DNA of 53,921 bases from Flavobacteriaceae bacterium (GTDB lineage: Bacteria; Bacteroidota; Bacteroidia; Flavobacteriales; Flavobacteriaceae), in the NCBI GenBank assembly GCA_002694465.1, contig NZMG01000002.1, forward strand, positions 1 to 53,921, given 5' to 3'. The number at the start of each line of letters is the position of its first letter. Positions within the stretch are counted from its first letter, which is position 1. Positions 34,294 to 44,070 of the stretch are shown piece by piece. The notes beneath the pieces were generated by a model. That model saw only the letters and a program-made list of their open reading frames with translations. It made no database searches and was not told where the DNA came from. The translations under genes and the position numbers were made by a program.

Positions 34294-35022
34294 ATGAAAA
34301 AATTATTCTTTTTAGTTTCCGTTTTAATATCTGGTGTTAGCATAGCACAAAATCCATATGCTACTATTTATCTAAATTCTGGAGAAGAGCAAATTGCCTA
34401 TGACGGCAGTAATACTGAGGAACCTGAAAGAGAAATACGAAAAAAAGGGCGTTCGGCAACCAATTCAAATTTAGGTTTTATCACATTGGATGGGGATAAT
34501 TTTATTTATTTCACAAAAGCGGGTGATATTGAAAGAATGGATATTGACGAAATTAAAAGAGTGGTAGTAGATACTAAAACCTATAATAATTTACAAGTAA
34601 CCGTGGTTGCTAATCAGTATCAAACAAAATTTGCTGAGGTTTCCATTGGTGCAGATAAAGTAACTTTTAAACCTATGAAGATTAAAAAGAAAATGGTGAG
34701 AATGCTACAACTTATTGCAGAAAATGATAATTATATTTTAGCCAATTTATTTTCTAGTGGAATAAACCACTTTTACATATTTGATAAAGAGGGTAATTTA
34801 ATTGAAAAGCAAGTAGGACATTCAACTACAAAAAAGAAATGTGAAAAGGCATTAGTGCTGGTAAAGCAATATTTTGGTGATTGTACCGAATTAATAAGTA
34901 GGATGGAAGAAAACATGCAAAACACCTTTGGGAAAGGAATGCAAAAACAGCATTTACTTTTAATGACAGTGGGCGAAGATAATAAAGGGTCCAACTATAT
35001 TACAGGAGTAGAATGTAACTAG
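34294..35022 (+). CDS. Hypothetical secreted protein
   Basis: 242 residues with a signal peptide (1-18, ending SIAQ). The mature protein is mixed alpha/beta: an N-terminal strand region (YATIYLNSGEEQIAYDGSN), a DG-rich turn (FITLDGDNFIYFTKAGDIERMDIDEIKRVVV) and a Lys-rich helical C-terminal half with two Cys (KKCEKALVLVKQYFGDCTEL) that may form a disulphide. I do not recognise a family. It is a single gene on the plus strand, divergent from ileS, with a 186-bp upstream gap in which no convincing promoter was found. Confidence 0.7.
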   Translation: MKKLFFLVSVLISGVSIAQNPYATIYLNSGEEQIAYDGSNTEEPEREIRKKGRSATNSNLGFITLDGDNFIYFTKAGDIERMDIDEIKRVVVDTKTYNNLQVTVVANQYQTKFAEVSIGADKVTFKPMKIKKKMVRMLQLIAENDNYILANLFSSGINHFYIFDKEGNLIEKQVGHSTTKKKCEKALVLVKQYFGDCTELISRMEENMQNTFGKGMQKQHLLLMTVGEDNKGSNYITGVECN

Positions 35023-35087
35023 AAAATAATTGAGGAAACCAAAGTTCATGATTAAGATATTATATTAGAACAACTTAAATAATTCTT

Positions 35088-35333
35088 ATGAAAACAATGA
35101 CCTGTAAACAACTTGGTGGCGCTTGTGAAAAAGAATTCCATGCCAATACTTTTGAAGAAATTTCTGAAATGAGCAAACAGCATGGACTGGAGATGTTTCA
35201 GCAGAATGACAAAGCACATCTTGAGGCTATGAATAAAATGAGAGCTTTAATGAAATCTTCGAATTCTAATGCGATGAGAAATTGGTTAGATGCAAAAAGA
35301 AAAGAATTTGAAGCCTTACCAAATCATTTATAA
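35088..35333 (+). CDS. DUF1059 family small protein
   Basis: 81 residues. The family pattern is clear: a CKQLGGACEKEFHANTFEEI start, with two Cys and one His that look metal-binding, followed by the helices MSKQHGLEMFQ and HLEAMNKMRALM. Such small cytoplasmic proteins are widespread; function unknown. The ATG at 35088 is preferred because the Cys block follows four residues later. A terminator lies directly downstream. Confidence 0.8.
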   Translation: MKTMTCKQLGGACEKEFHANTFEEISEMSKQHGLEMFQQNDKAHLEAMNKMRALMKSSNSNAMRNWLDAKRKEFEALPNHL

Positions 35334-35370
35334 AATAAAAACCCTCACTATAAAGTGAGGGTTTTTTATG
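35334..35370. terminator. Bidirectional terminator between convergent genes
   Basis: AAAACCCTCACT / AGTGAGGGTTTT hairpin (about 35338-35366) with T-runs on both strands; serves the DUF1059 gene and the OmpA-family gene. Confidence 0.9.
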
Positions 35371-35389
35371 GTTAGTTAGTGCGCTGTTA

Positions 35390-37276
35390 TTAGCGTTCTA
35401 TAATAATAAATTCGGATCTACGGTTCTTTTGGTGGTCTGCATCGCTACAGTTAGTACCACAGGCCACTACGGGTTTGTCTTCTCCAAAACCTTGTCCGCT
35501 TATGCGTGAGGCGTCAATCCCTTGCGAGATAACATATTGTACGGTGCTTTGGGCACGTTTTTCGGAGAGATCGCGGTTGTAATCATCCTTCCCACGGTTA
35601 TCGGTATGGGCTTCTACCTTAATTTTCATATTAGGGTATTTCTTCATGATTTCTACCAACTTGTCTAGTTCAAAAGCAGCTTTGGGCTTAATATTCCATT
35701 TGTTATAATCGAATAGAATAGGGTTAAGGACTACTTTATCGTCTACAATAATCATTTCGATAGGGCGTAAGGCAATGGTTTTGGAAAGTTTTCCTTTGCC
35801 TTGTGCTCCTACACTTACAGAATTAGGTTCAAAACCTGTCATAAATGCTTGGACTACGTGGTCTTGATTACAAGCGGCAAGGATGTTTCCTTTTCCGTTT
35901 TCGGCAGTTGTTTTGGTGCTTAGTTTGTTTTCTTGACCATCGTATAAATCGAGTCTAGCACCAAAAATAGGTTCTTTGGTGTATTCGTTAATTACCAAGA
36001 TGTCCATATCTACATCGCAAGGTGGCTCAACGGCTTTTACCATATAGATATCATCGCTTCCTTTTCCGCCTTTTCTGTTAGAAGATAAATAGCCAGTTTT
36101 GGTTTCACTGTTCCAAATAAAGGCAAAGTCATCGTCCTCGGTATTGGCACCTTTTCCAAGGTTTACAGGATTTTCGAATCGTGCTCCATTGGCTTCGACA
36201 TAGAAAATATCGAGTCCGCCAAGACCTTGATGCCCATCGCTAGAGAAGTATAGATTGCCTACACTGTCTAGGTATGGGAAGTTTTCTTTTCCTTCGGTAT
36301 TGATGTTGTCTGGAAGCCTTTCGGGTTTGCTAAAATTACCATTGGCATCTATATTTACTCTGTAAATGTCTGAGCCTCCTTTACCGCCTGGCATATCGCT
36401 TACAAAATACAGCCAATTGCCATTAGGGTTTAAGGCAGGGTGCCCTGTAGAGTACTCACTGCTATTGAATGGTACTTCGAATACGCCTTTCCAGCCACCG
36501 TCTACCCACTCGCTGTAATACAAGTTAATCTGGTTAATGCCTTCGTCGTCTTTATCGTATTTTCCGTTAAAATAGTCGTTACGGTCGAAGTAGATGCGTT
36601 TTCCATCGGGGGTGATGGCGACATTTCCTTCGTGGAATTTGGTATTTACATCGCCTTCTAGCAGGGTTGCATTTTTTACGGTGTTGCCCACATGTTCGGC
36701 TTTATAGATGTCTAAGAACGGTTGTTCGTTCCATTGGTATTTTTTACGCGTGGTATTTCTAGCGGAAGAAAAGTAGAAATCTTTGCCTACGGTAATGCCT
36801 CCAAATTCGGAATATTCGGTATTGATATCTTCTAGATTCTTAGCTTCAAAACGTGCAAAATCTTCCATGATTTGAGGCACATAATTAGGATTCTTCATAA
36901 ACTCCACGGCACGGGAATCGGTAGGTGCTAATTCGGCAAAGGTTTTCATGGCTTCGTTATAATCACTGTACTTGCCATTTGCCTTAAGCGATTGTGCATA
37001 GTTGTAAACGGTTTCTGGATTTACCTTTTTACCTTTTACAACACGCTTGTAATAGGTTTCGGCTTTTTTGGTATCGTTAATAAAGTAGTAACTATTGGCC
37101 AATTGTTCAAAAACGTAGCGATCTGCTTTCCCTTTTTTCAGCAGTTTTTGATACGCCTCTGCGGCATCCACATACGCCATTCTATGGTAGAGTTGATCTG
37201 CTTTTTTGGTGTCTTTATTTTGGGCTACTGTAAAGGTTACAGTGAAAATTAGAAAGAGTGTATATATTTTTTTCAT
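35390..37276 (-). CDS. OmpA-family protein with TPR and PD40 repeats (T9SS-associated)
   Basis: 628 residues. Signal peptide 1-18; TPR-like helices (about 20-130); PD40/WD40-like beta-propeller strands (about 190-400, with repeated SDMPGGKGGSDIYRV, SDGHQGLGGLDIFYV and SNRKGGKGSDDIYMV blocks); a carboxypeptidase-like beta domain (about 420-500); and a C-terminal OmpA peptidoglycan-binding domain (about 515-628, VEAHTDNRGKDDYNRDLSEK). This is the layout of PorE-like proteins that tether the type IX secretion machinery to the cell wall. It follows the PorP/SprF gene by 22 nt. Confidence 0.92.
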   Translation of the reverse strand: MKKIYTLFLIFTVTFTVAQNKDTKKADQLYHRMAYVDAAEAYQKLLKKGKADRYVFEQLANSYYFINDTKKAETYYKRVVKGKKVNPETVYNYAQSLKANGKYSDYNEAMKTFAELAPTDSRAVEFMKNPNYVPQIMEDFARFEAKNLEDINTEYSEFGGITVGKDFYFSSARNTTRKKYQWNEQPFLDIYKAEHVGNTVKNATLLEGDVNTKFHEGNVAITPDGKRIYFDRNDYFNGKYDKDDEGINQINLYYSEWVDGGWKGVFEVPFNSSEYSTGHPALNPNGNWLYFVSDMPGGKGGSDIYRVNIDANGNFSKPERLPDNINTEGKENFPYLDSVGNLYFSSDGHQGLGGLDIFYVEANGARFENPVNLGKGANTEDDDFAFIWNSETKTGYLSSNRKGGKGSDDIYMVKAVEPPCDVDMDILVINEYTKEPIFGARLDLYDGQENKLSTKTTAENGKGNILAACNQDHVVQAFMTGFEPNSVSVGAQGKGKLSKTIALRPIEMIIVDDKVVLNPILFDYNKWNIKPKAAFELDKLVEIMKKYPNMKIKVEAHTDNRGKDDYNRDLSEKRAQSTVQYVISQGIDASRISGQGFGEDKPVVACGTNCSDADHQKNRRSEFIIIER

Positions 37277-37298
37277 GGGTATGAAATTATTTTAGGTA

Positions 37299-38213
37299 TT
37301 AGAAGTATCTAGGGGAACGAAGTGATTTTTTCTTAAAGAATAGATCGAAGGTTAATATAACTTCGTGTGAAGCACTTGCAACAGCATCTAGTTCACTTAT
37401 GACGTGGTCGTATGCATATCCAATTCTTAAATAATCTGTGGCTTGAAATCCAACTAAGCCACTAAACGAATCTTCTAAGCGGTAGGAAACTCCCAATTCG
37501 AATTTTTCGTAGAATAAGGCATTTAAGTTACCATCAAAAGAAAGGGGTGCATCGAAAGCCGATTTTACCATCACCGATGGTTTTAACTTCATATTTTCTG
37601 ATACTTGGAATACATATCCCGCAGTAGCAAAATAATGATTGGTTTCGCTTCCGTATTTTAATCCGTTTTCATCTAGATGAACCGAATTTAAGAAGTTAGG
37701 TACCGAAAGTCCAACATAAAAATTATCTCCATAAAAGAAGGCCCCTGCTCCAATATTAGGATAAGTATTGCTTATATCTTGGGAGAAAAAGGGATCGTTA
37801 GGGTCTTGTAATTCTAAATCGGCTAAACCCACATCGTGGAAGGTAGCTCCTGCTTTTAAACCTAAGGCTAATTTTAGATTTTCACCCACTTGAAGTGTAT
37901 ATGAAAAATCTACATAGGCATTGGTTTCTTTTACGGGTCCTAGTTCATCTTTTATCACAGAAAGTCCTAATCCCACTTCATCGGTTACAGGACTATGTCC
38001 AGAAAAGGTAATGGTTTCTGGTGCTCCGTCAAGCCCAGACCATTGCTTTCTATACAATGCTGTTAGGGAAAGGGTTTCTTTGGAGCCTGCATAGGCAGGG
38101 TTTACCACATTCATATTGTACATATATTGGGTGTATTGTGGATCTTGTTGCGCTTGTGCAATTTCAACACACATAATACAAACTAAGAGTACGAATAGTG
38201 CGAATTTTTTCAT
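37299..38213 (-). CDS. PorP/SprF family type IX secretion membrane protein
   Basis: 304 residues. Signal peptide (1-21, ending AQA), then the family start QQDPQYTQYMYNMNVVNPAYAGSKETLSL, which is diagnostic. The rest forms an outer-membrane beta-barrel (VGLGLSVIKDELGPV, LALGLKAGATF, FYVGLSVPNFL). PorP/SprF proteins help secrete and anchor cargo with type B sorting domains; the cargo gene is directly upstream. Start and signal peptide are unambiguous. Confidence 0.95.
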   Translation of the reverse strand: MKKFALFVLLVCIMCVEIAQAQQDPQYTQYMYNMNVVNPAYAGSKETLSLTALYRKQWSGLDGAPETITFSGHSPVTDEVGLGLSVIKDELGPVKETNAYVDFSYTLQVGENLKLALGLKAGATFHDVGLADLELQDPNDPFFSQDISNTYPNIGAGAFFYGDNFYVGLSVPNFLNSVHLDENGLKYGSETNHYFATAGYVFQVSENMKLKPSVMVKSAFDAPLSFDGNLNALFYEKFELGVSYRLEDSFSGLVGFQATDYLRIGYAYDHVISELDAVASASHEVILTFDLFFKKKSLRSPRYF

Positions 38214-38249
38214 TATAATGAGTTGTTTATTTTGATTGTTAGTTTTTAA

Positions 38250-41200
38250 TTACTTTACTTCTTTGTTGATATATACCCAACCTGTTTTTAAGTCACCGTA
38301 GACAGGGTCTGGGGTAGCAAATTTCATCACATAGAAGTAGGTTCCTGTAGGTAATTCGTTTCCGTCTTGATCTACACCACAGAACTCATTTACATAATTG
38401 TCCTGAACAAAGAGGCTCATGCCGTAACGGTTAAATATCTCTACGGTAAATGCCCCAGTGCGGTCTCTTATAAATTCTAAATCGAGGCAATCGTTCATGC
38501 CATCTCCGTTAGGAGATAATCCTTGCGAAATAGTACATTTTCCAACATCGTATAACACTACACTTACATCGTCTGATCCTGAACAATCTCCCACTGAAAT
38601 GGTTACAGAATAGATTTGTTCTCCTACTGTATTTGAAGGAACTGAAATTTCTAAAACATTATCAGTTGCTCCCACAATAATATCTCCATTAAGGTACCAT
38701 TGGTAGGTAACATCGGTTTCTGAAGTATTTGCCGTTAAGGTTTGTACTTCGTCTGGACAGGTCTTAAAATCCTCATCTACAACCACTACTAAATCTTCTC
38801 TAGGAGAAACTAAAACGCTGTCCTCACTTGAACAAGAATCAACAGTTACCACAACGCTATACAATCCGCCTTGCGTAACGATTAATTCGGGAGTAGTTTC
38901 ACCACTTAGAACCACACCGTCTAAACTCCACTCGTAGGTAGCAAGTGCGGGGTCGTAATTGGAAGGTGATGCATCTAGAATAGTGTTTTCATTAAAACAA
39001 GACTGGAAATCTTCACCTAGTTCTATATCTGGGTTTTCGGCAATGCTAATAGCTATTGTATCTGAAACAACACAAGGGCCAACCGTAATTTCCAATGTGT
39101 AATCACCGGAAGTGCTTACGGTAATGGTAGGAGTTGTTTCCCCTGTATTCCATAGGTAGGAAATACCCGTGGTGTCTCCCGTTATGGTGGGAACAATTTC
39201 GAAAGAACCTCCATCACAAATCGATTCCTCTGGTCCAAGGTCTAAGGTTGGAGCTTCTGAAACTGTAATTTCGGTTGTATGTACTTCTTCATCACAAGGT
39301 GGATACGTCACCGTAACCGTGTAAGTCCCTGCAGTTGTTGGAGTAAACGTTGCATTTGTAGATACCGTGTTTCCGTCACCATCAACCCATTCATACGTAA
39401 CCAATGTTAAGTCTACCGCAGGGTTTTGAGGTGTTGCGTCTAGTTCGGGTAATTCATCAGTATCACACAAATCGAAGCTAGCAGGAAGGGAAATTTGAAA
39501 ATCAACCAATTCCTGAACGATTAAATCAAATTCTACAGTACTAAAACATGTTGGCTCACTTACTTTTTCAACACGTACATAAATAGTTTCTGGATTAACA
39601 GAATTATTATATGCTGTGGTATTTGCAATTGGATTAAGATTCGCTTCTGCTTCTAATTGACTTAAATGAAAACTTGTATTGAAAAGCGAAGGATCTTGCC
39701 CGTCTAAAATGGTAGGAATTTGACTATCTAAATCAAATGTAGCAACGCCTCCACCAGTTTCGTCGCAGGCTTGAAGGTCTGTGGGAGCAACAATTTGTGG
39801 TTCTGGATTAAGAAGTGAAAGCGTAATATCATCAATTGCTAAATCATTTCCGCAAACCCCACCAATATTATCGATAAGGACTAATTGAATATCTGTATTT
39901 GCCCCTGTATTAAAGGCAATAGAAAATTCTTGCCAGTTAGGTTCAGGACCATTGGGGATATCACCCGTATTTGTTTCTTCAATTAAATTACCAGAAGGGT
40001 CTTCAATTCTGAATAACACATTAGATGGGATCCCTGAGCCTGTACAGATTCCTGTATCTGTATCGTATACCGTAGTTATCCAAGCGTTAAAGATGTAATC
40101 TTCGTTTGGATTTAAGGTAATGGTTCTTCTGTAGAATTCACCGCCAGAGGTACTCGCGTTTATAAATAACATGCGTCCATCTGTGTCATTTGGCGTATGG
40201 TCTTCCATGCCAATATGCCATCCCGTATTTAACCCCGTTGAAGTATTAGAAATAGTATATTCTCCTCCATCAACTTGAGTTGTGGTATTACAAATAAAGG
40301 TTGTGGTAGCACCATTTAAGTCACAAACACGACCCGTTCCTGTTCCAAAATTTTCTTCAAAATCTACACCGGCACAATCTGGTTCAATAACGCAAGGGCT
40401 TGTTAAAAAGGTAATTTCTACACTTTCAGTAATGGTACATCCATCTGCCGTGATATCACAACTATATACATCTGTGGTGGTAACGGTGATAGTTTGCGTT
40501 GTTTCACCTGTACTCCATAAAAACGTTGCATCTGCAGGGTCAACACCAGTAAGGTCTGCGGTTATATCATACGAAGGAGTGTCACACAATATTTGATCTC
40601 CACCAAGATCTGCAGTGAAAGTTACGCCAGTGGCTGTTACATTTACATCATCGGTTAGGACTACGACATCGCCATTACAATTTGTATAGGTTACTCTTGC
40701 GGTATATGTTTCGGTTCCACTAGGGCAAACCTCGACCGTTGGGTCTGTGCTTATCACAGTTCCACTAGAGTCAAGCCATTCGAAGACATATGTTTCGGTT
40801 CCAGCCGGAGTAAAACGCCATGCTTCATTGTTTGCTGTCCAAGGGGAATCGGATGTGTTTCTTCCTGGCGGAACAAAAGCGATATTTCCATCATTATTTT
40901 GAATCCCTAAAGCCGCATTTCCACTATTCCAAGTGGTACAAACTGGCTTGTCTTGCATGTAAATTTCAATGACATTAGAAAATTCATAAAAAACAACCAT
41001 TTGTGTAGCTAACATATTATTACAAGCACCAGAAAACATAGCAACTTCGTAATAAGATACCACTAATACTCTATTTGGGAAAGTTCCTAGGACTTCATAT
41101 CCAATCTCATTGGTTGGATTTATACTAGGATGTATATCGTGCACTGGTGTAAAAACATTAGCTTCCCCAAGGGTAGGATTGCTGTTATTGGGTAAATTTT

Positions 41201-41648
41201 CAGAAAAAGACCAACCATTTGTTGTGTCTCCTGGATCAACATCAAATCGCACTACGCCATTAGAACCTACTTGAAATTGGGTTTCAATATTTTCAAAAAA
41301 ACAAAAATCATAGGGTAGTGTATCTACGGGAGACCAAGTATCATCGGTAGTAATATTAATAGAATTTGCTAATCCATTAAATGGAAAAGGGGGGTTATAT
41401 GTAATCGATTCTACCGTATAATTAGAGCTAATAGTCTCAAAAGTTTCAAGAAAGTTTGCTGTAATATTAGCACATCCCGTACCAGTATTACAATCAACTG
41501 TAACATCTGGTCCCGCGTCTACAAAAAGAGAGCCGGGGCCTTGAGCAAAAGAATTGAAGCTTAAAAAAAATATAAAACAACTACCTAATATAAAAATTTT
41601 GTGAGCTGAAGAAATTGTTTTTAAACACAGAGGTAAAAGTGTATTCAT
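38250..41648 (-). CDS. Large T9SS cargo protein with type B C-terminal sorting domain
   Basis: 1132 residues. A long signal region (1-36, ending SFAQ) and a mature surface protein built of beta domains: an N-terminal globular part with VDAGPDVTVDCNTG, several PKD/Ig-like modules marked by VTYEWVDGDG, ISYLWNTGETTPTITVS and VTYQWYLNGD, and a central carbohydrate-binding-like region (about 420-600, FEENFGTGTGR). The last 85 residues are the gliding-motility-associated CTD (GLSPNGDGMNDCLDLEFIRD, IFNRYGMSLF, PTGTYFYVMKF), so it is exported by the type IX system and fixed by PorP/SprF. Likely an adhesin; the ligand is unknown. Confidence 0.9.
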   Translation of the reverse strand: MNTLLPLCLKTISSAHKIFILGSCFIFFLSFNSFAQGPGSLFVDAGPDVTVDCNTGTGCANITANFLETFETISSNYTVESITYNPPFPFNGLANSINITTDDTWSPVDTLPYDFCFFENIETQFQVGSNGVVRFDVDPGDTTNGWSFSENLPNNSNPTLGEANVFTPVHDIHPSINPTNEIGYEVLGTFPNRVLVVSYYEVAMFSGACNNMLATQMVVFYEFSNVIEIYMQDKPVCTTWNSGNAALGIQNNDGNIAFVPPGRNTSDSPWTANNEAWRFTPAGTETYVFEWLDSSGTVISTDPTVEVCPSGTETYTARVTYTNCNGDVVVLTDDVNVTATGVTFTADLGGDQILCDTPSYDITADLTGVDPADATFLWSTGETTQTITVTTTDVYSCDITADGCTITESVEITFLTSPCVIEPDCAGVDFEENFGTGTGRVCDLNGATTTFICNTTTQVDGGEYTISNTSTGLNTGWHIGMEDHTPNDTDGRMLFINASTSGGEFYRRTITLNPNEDYIFNAWITTVYDTDTGICTGSGIPSNVLFRIEDPSGNLIEETNTGDIPNGPEPNWQEFSIAFNTGANTDIQLVLIDNIGGVCGNDLAIDDITLSLLNPEPQIVAPTDLQACDETGGGVATFDLDSQIPTILDGQDPSLFNTSFHLSQLEAEANLNPIANTTAYNNSVNPETIYVRVEKVSEPTCFSTVEFDLIVQELVDFQISLPASFDLCDTDELPELDATPQNPAVDLTLVTYEWVDGDGNTVSTNATFTPTTAGTYTVTVTYPPCDEEVHTTEITVSEAPTLDLGPEESICDGGSFEIVPTITGDTTGISYLWNTGETTPTITVSTSGDYTLEITVGPCVVSDTIAISIAENPDIELGEDFQSCFNENTILDASPSNYDPALATYEWSLDGVVLSGETTPELIVTQGGLYSVVVTVDSCSSEDSVLVSPREDLVVVVDEDFKTCPDEVQTLTANTSETDVTYQWYLNGDIIVGATDNVLEISVPSNTVGEQIYSVTISVGDCSGSDDVSVVLYDVGKCTISQGLSPNGDGMNDCLDLEFIRDRTGAFTVEIFNRYGMSLFVQDNYVNEFCGVDQDGNELPTGTYFYVMKFATPDPVYGDLKTGWVYINKEVK

Positions 41649-41748
41649 TACAAATTAAGATTAGTTTTTATAAGGGTCTAAAATAACTAAAAAAGATATA
41701 AATATTAACGATTTATTAACTTTTAGATAAAAACTAAGAAAACCACGA

Positions 41749-42729
41749 TTAATCGTTGCTATTTCTTCTGGTTATTATTGAAAAAACTGAATATACAGGG
41801 AAATGATCGCTAAATCCTCCTAAATATTTTTTTCCAAGAAAGGTTCTTAAGGGTAAGTGCTTAAATCGTTCCTTAACTTCTTTTATTTCTCTCGGATTAT
41901 AAATGTGAGCACTTTTAAACTGAAACAAATTGGGCGCACCCTGTAAAAAATTATGAGAAATAATGATTTGGTCAAACAAATGCCAAGTTTCTCTATGGCT
42001 TAAACTCCCTTCATATTTAGAAAATAATACTTCCATGGGATTATATAAAAAATCTGAAGTTAGTTTCTTAATACTTTCGCTATGCGGATCGTCGTTAAAA
42101 TCGCCCATTATGATAATTCTCGCATTCGAATTTACTTGGAGAATGGAGTTTATAATCTCCAAATTTTTAGAGGCAGCTGCCACCCGTTTACGAGAGGTTT
42201 CTTCTGTGCCACTTCTTCGTGAAGGCCAATGATTTACTAAAATATGAATAGGATGTTCGTCAAGTTTTGCCTCCACGTGCAAAATATCTCGGGTGTAATC
42301 TCTTTCACCCAATTCGTTAGTTATGTAAAGTGTGTGTGTTTCCTTTGACAGAATTTCAACATATTTTTTTCTATAAAGCAGAGCGGTGTCAATGCCGCGT
42401 TCATCGGGAGAATCAAAATGAACATAGCCATACTCTTTTTTCTTAAGGTGTTTGGATTGTATTAATGCATCTAACACAAAGCTGTTTTCCACTTCGGCAA
42501 CTCCCAATAATACAGGTGGAAAACCAATTTTATCAATTCCTATTTTGGAAATTACTTTACCAAGGTTTGAAATTTTTTTCCGAAAACGCTTGTCATTCCA
42601 TTTTTTATAAGAATGTGCCGTAAAGTCATCATCTAGTGTTCGTGTATCGTTTTTTGTGTCGAATAAATTTTCTAAATTATAGAAGGCAATGTTGTAGTGG
42701 CTTGTATTTTCGGAAGAATTATGACGCAT
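41749..42729 (-). CDS. Endonuclease/exonuclease/phosphatase family protein, no signal peptide
   Basis: 326 residues from the ATG at 42727-42729 (a TTG 27 bases upstream is in frame but adds only a short basic tail). EEP motifs: FYNLENLF, VAEVEN with the catalytic Glu, HFDSPDERGID, NHWPSRRSG, GDFNDDPHSE and SDHFP. It is clearly related to the gene at 11199-12248 but lacks its signal peptide, so it probably works in the cytoplasm on nucleic acid or a phosphorylated metabolite. It is divergent from hflX. Confidence 0.85.
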   Translation of the reverse strand: MRHNSSENTSHYNIAFYNLENLFDTKNDTRTLDDDFTAHSYKKWNDKRFRKKISNLGKVISKIGIDKIGFPPVLLGVAEVENSFVLDALIQSKHLKKKEYGYVHFDSPDERGIDTALLYRKKYVEILSKETHTLYITNELGERDYTRDILHVEAKLDEHPIHILVNHWPSRRSGTEETSRKRVAAASKNLEIINSILQVNSNARIIIMGDFNDDPHSESIKKLTSDFLYNPMEVLFSKYEGSLSHRETWHLFDQIIISHNFLQGAPNLFQFKSAHIYNPREIKEVKERFKHLPLRTFLGKKYLGGFSDHFPVYSVFSIITRRNSND

Positions 42730-42777
42730 TCTTTTTATTTTGAATGAAAAATACAAAAAACCCTACCAAACAGTTTG

Positions 42778-42785
42778 TACCTTTG
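42778..42785 (+). promoter_or_regulatory. -7 box of hflX
   Basis: TACCTTTG, exact TAnnTTTG, 18 bp before the ATG. The expected -33 TTG is not obvious. Confidence 0.5.
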
Positions 42786-42803
42786 CTATAATATTAAAAA
42801 TTT

Positions 42804-44018
42804 ATGCTAGAACACAAGGAAATTGAATATGAAAAGGTCGTCTTAGTTGGGCTTATAACAAAATTACAAGACGAAGAAAAAGCCCAAGAATATCTGGACG
42901 AATTAGCTTTTTTGGCCTATACTGCCGGAGGTGAAGTTATTAAGCGATATACTCAAAAATTGGAAATGCCTAACCCCAAAACATTTATTGGGACGGGAAA
43001 GATAGAAGAGATAAGAATCTTTGTGGAAGAAAATGAAGTAAGTATAGTTATTTTTGACGACGAGCTTTCCCCTGCGCAGCAAAAGAATATCGAGAAAGTA
43101 CTTCAATGCAAGATAATCGATAGAACCAATCTTATTTTAGACATTTTCGCTCAAAGAGCACAAACTAGTTATGCGCGAACGCAAGTTGAATTAGCGCAAT
43201 ACGAATATTTACTACCGCGTCTTGCAGGAATGTGGACTCACTTGGAGCGTCAGAAAGGGGGTATTGGAATGCGTGGTCCAGGAGAAACCGAAATTGAAAC
43301 AGACCGCCGTATTGTGCGCGATAGAATTTCGCTTTTGAAGAAAAAGATGGAAAGTATCGATAAGCAAATGGCCGTACAGCGAGGAAACCGTGGTGCATTG
43401 GTGCGGGTCGCTTTAGTAGGATATACCAATGTGGGAAAATCTACTTTAATGAATGTGATAAGCAAAAGCGATGTTTTTGCCGAAAATAAATTATTTGCTA
43501 CCCTAGATACTACTGTGCGAAAAGTGGTGATTGGAAACCTCCCATTTTTATTAAGTGATACCGTTGGATTTATTAGAAAATTGCCCACGCAATTGGTGGA
43601 ATCTTTTAAAAGTACGTTGGATGAGGTTAGGGAAGCGGACTTGTTATTGCACGTTGTGGATATTTCGCATCATGCGTTTGAAGATCATATCGCTTCCGTT
43701 AATAACATTTTAGACGAAATTAAAAGTGCAGATAAGCCCACTTTAATGGTTTTTAATAAAATTGATGCTTATGAACCTGAAGAAATAGACTCAGATGATT
43801 TAGTAACTGAAAAAACTAAAGCGCATTACACACTTGAAGAATGGAAAGATACTTGGATGGCGAAAACCAATGGTGATGCCTTATTTATTTCGGCATTAAA
43901 TAAAGACAATCTAGAAGAATTTAGGAAAACAGTTTACGAAAAAGTACGAGAAATCCACGTCACTCGTTTTCCCTATAACAATTTCTTGTATCCCGAATAT
44001 TATCCAGAAGAAGGATAA
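42804..44018 (+). CDS. hflX: GTPase HflX
   Basis: 404 residues. A ribosome-associated GTPase that rescues or splits stalled ribosomes in bacteria. The N-terminal HflX domain has TFIGTGKIEEI and the glycine-rich RQKGGIGMRGPGETEIETDRR-type linker (about 148-167). The G domain (about 195-375) has the P-loop GYTNVGKST, DTVGFIRKLP and NKID. Length and motif order are standard. A terminator follows. Confidence 0.95.
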   Translation: MLEHKEIEYEKVVLVGLITKLQDEEKAQEYLDELAFLAYTAGGEVIKRYTQKLEMPNPKTFIGTGKIEEIRIFVEENEVSIVIFDDELSPAQQKNIEKVLQCKIIDRTNLILDIFAQRAQTSYARTQVELAQYEYLLPRLAGMWTHLERQKGGIGMRGPGETEIETDRRIVRDRISLLKKKMESIDKQMAVQRGNRGALVRVALVGYTNVGKSTLMNVISKSDVFAENKLFATLDTTVRKVVIGNLPFLLSDTVGFIRKLPTQLVESFKSTLDEVREADLLLHVVDISHHAFEDHIASVNNILDEIKSADKPTLMVFNKIDAYEPEEIDSDDLVTEKTKAHYTLEEWKDTWMAKTNGDALFISALNKDNLEEFRKTVYEKVREIHVTRFPYNNFLYPEYYPEEG

Positions 44019-44019
44019 A

Positions 44020-44052
44020 AAAAAGCTGCTATTTGTTAGCAGCCTTTTTTTA
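44020..44052. terminator. Bidirectional terminator after hflX
   Basis: Stem GCTGCTA / TAGCAGC with loop TTTGT (44025-44043), A-run before and T-run after, shared with the facing DUF3078 gene. Confidence 0.85.
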
Positions 44053-44070
44053 TTTAACAATATTATTTTC

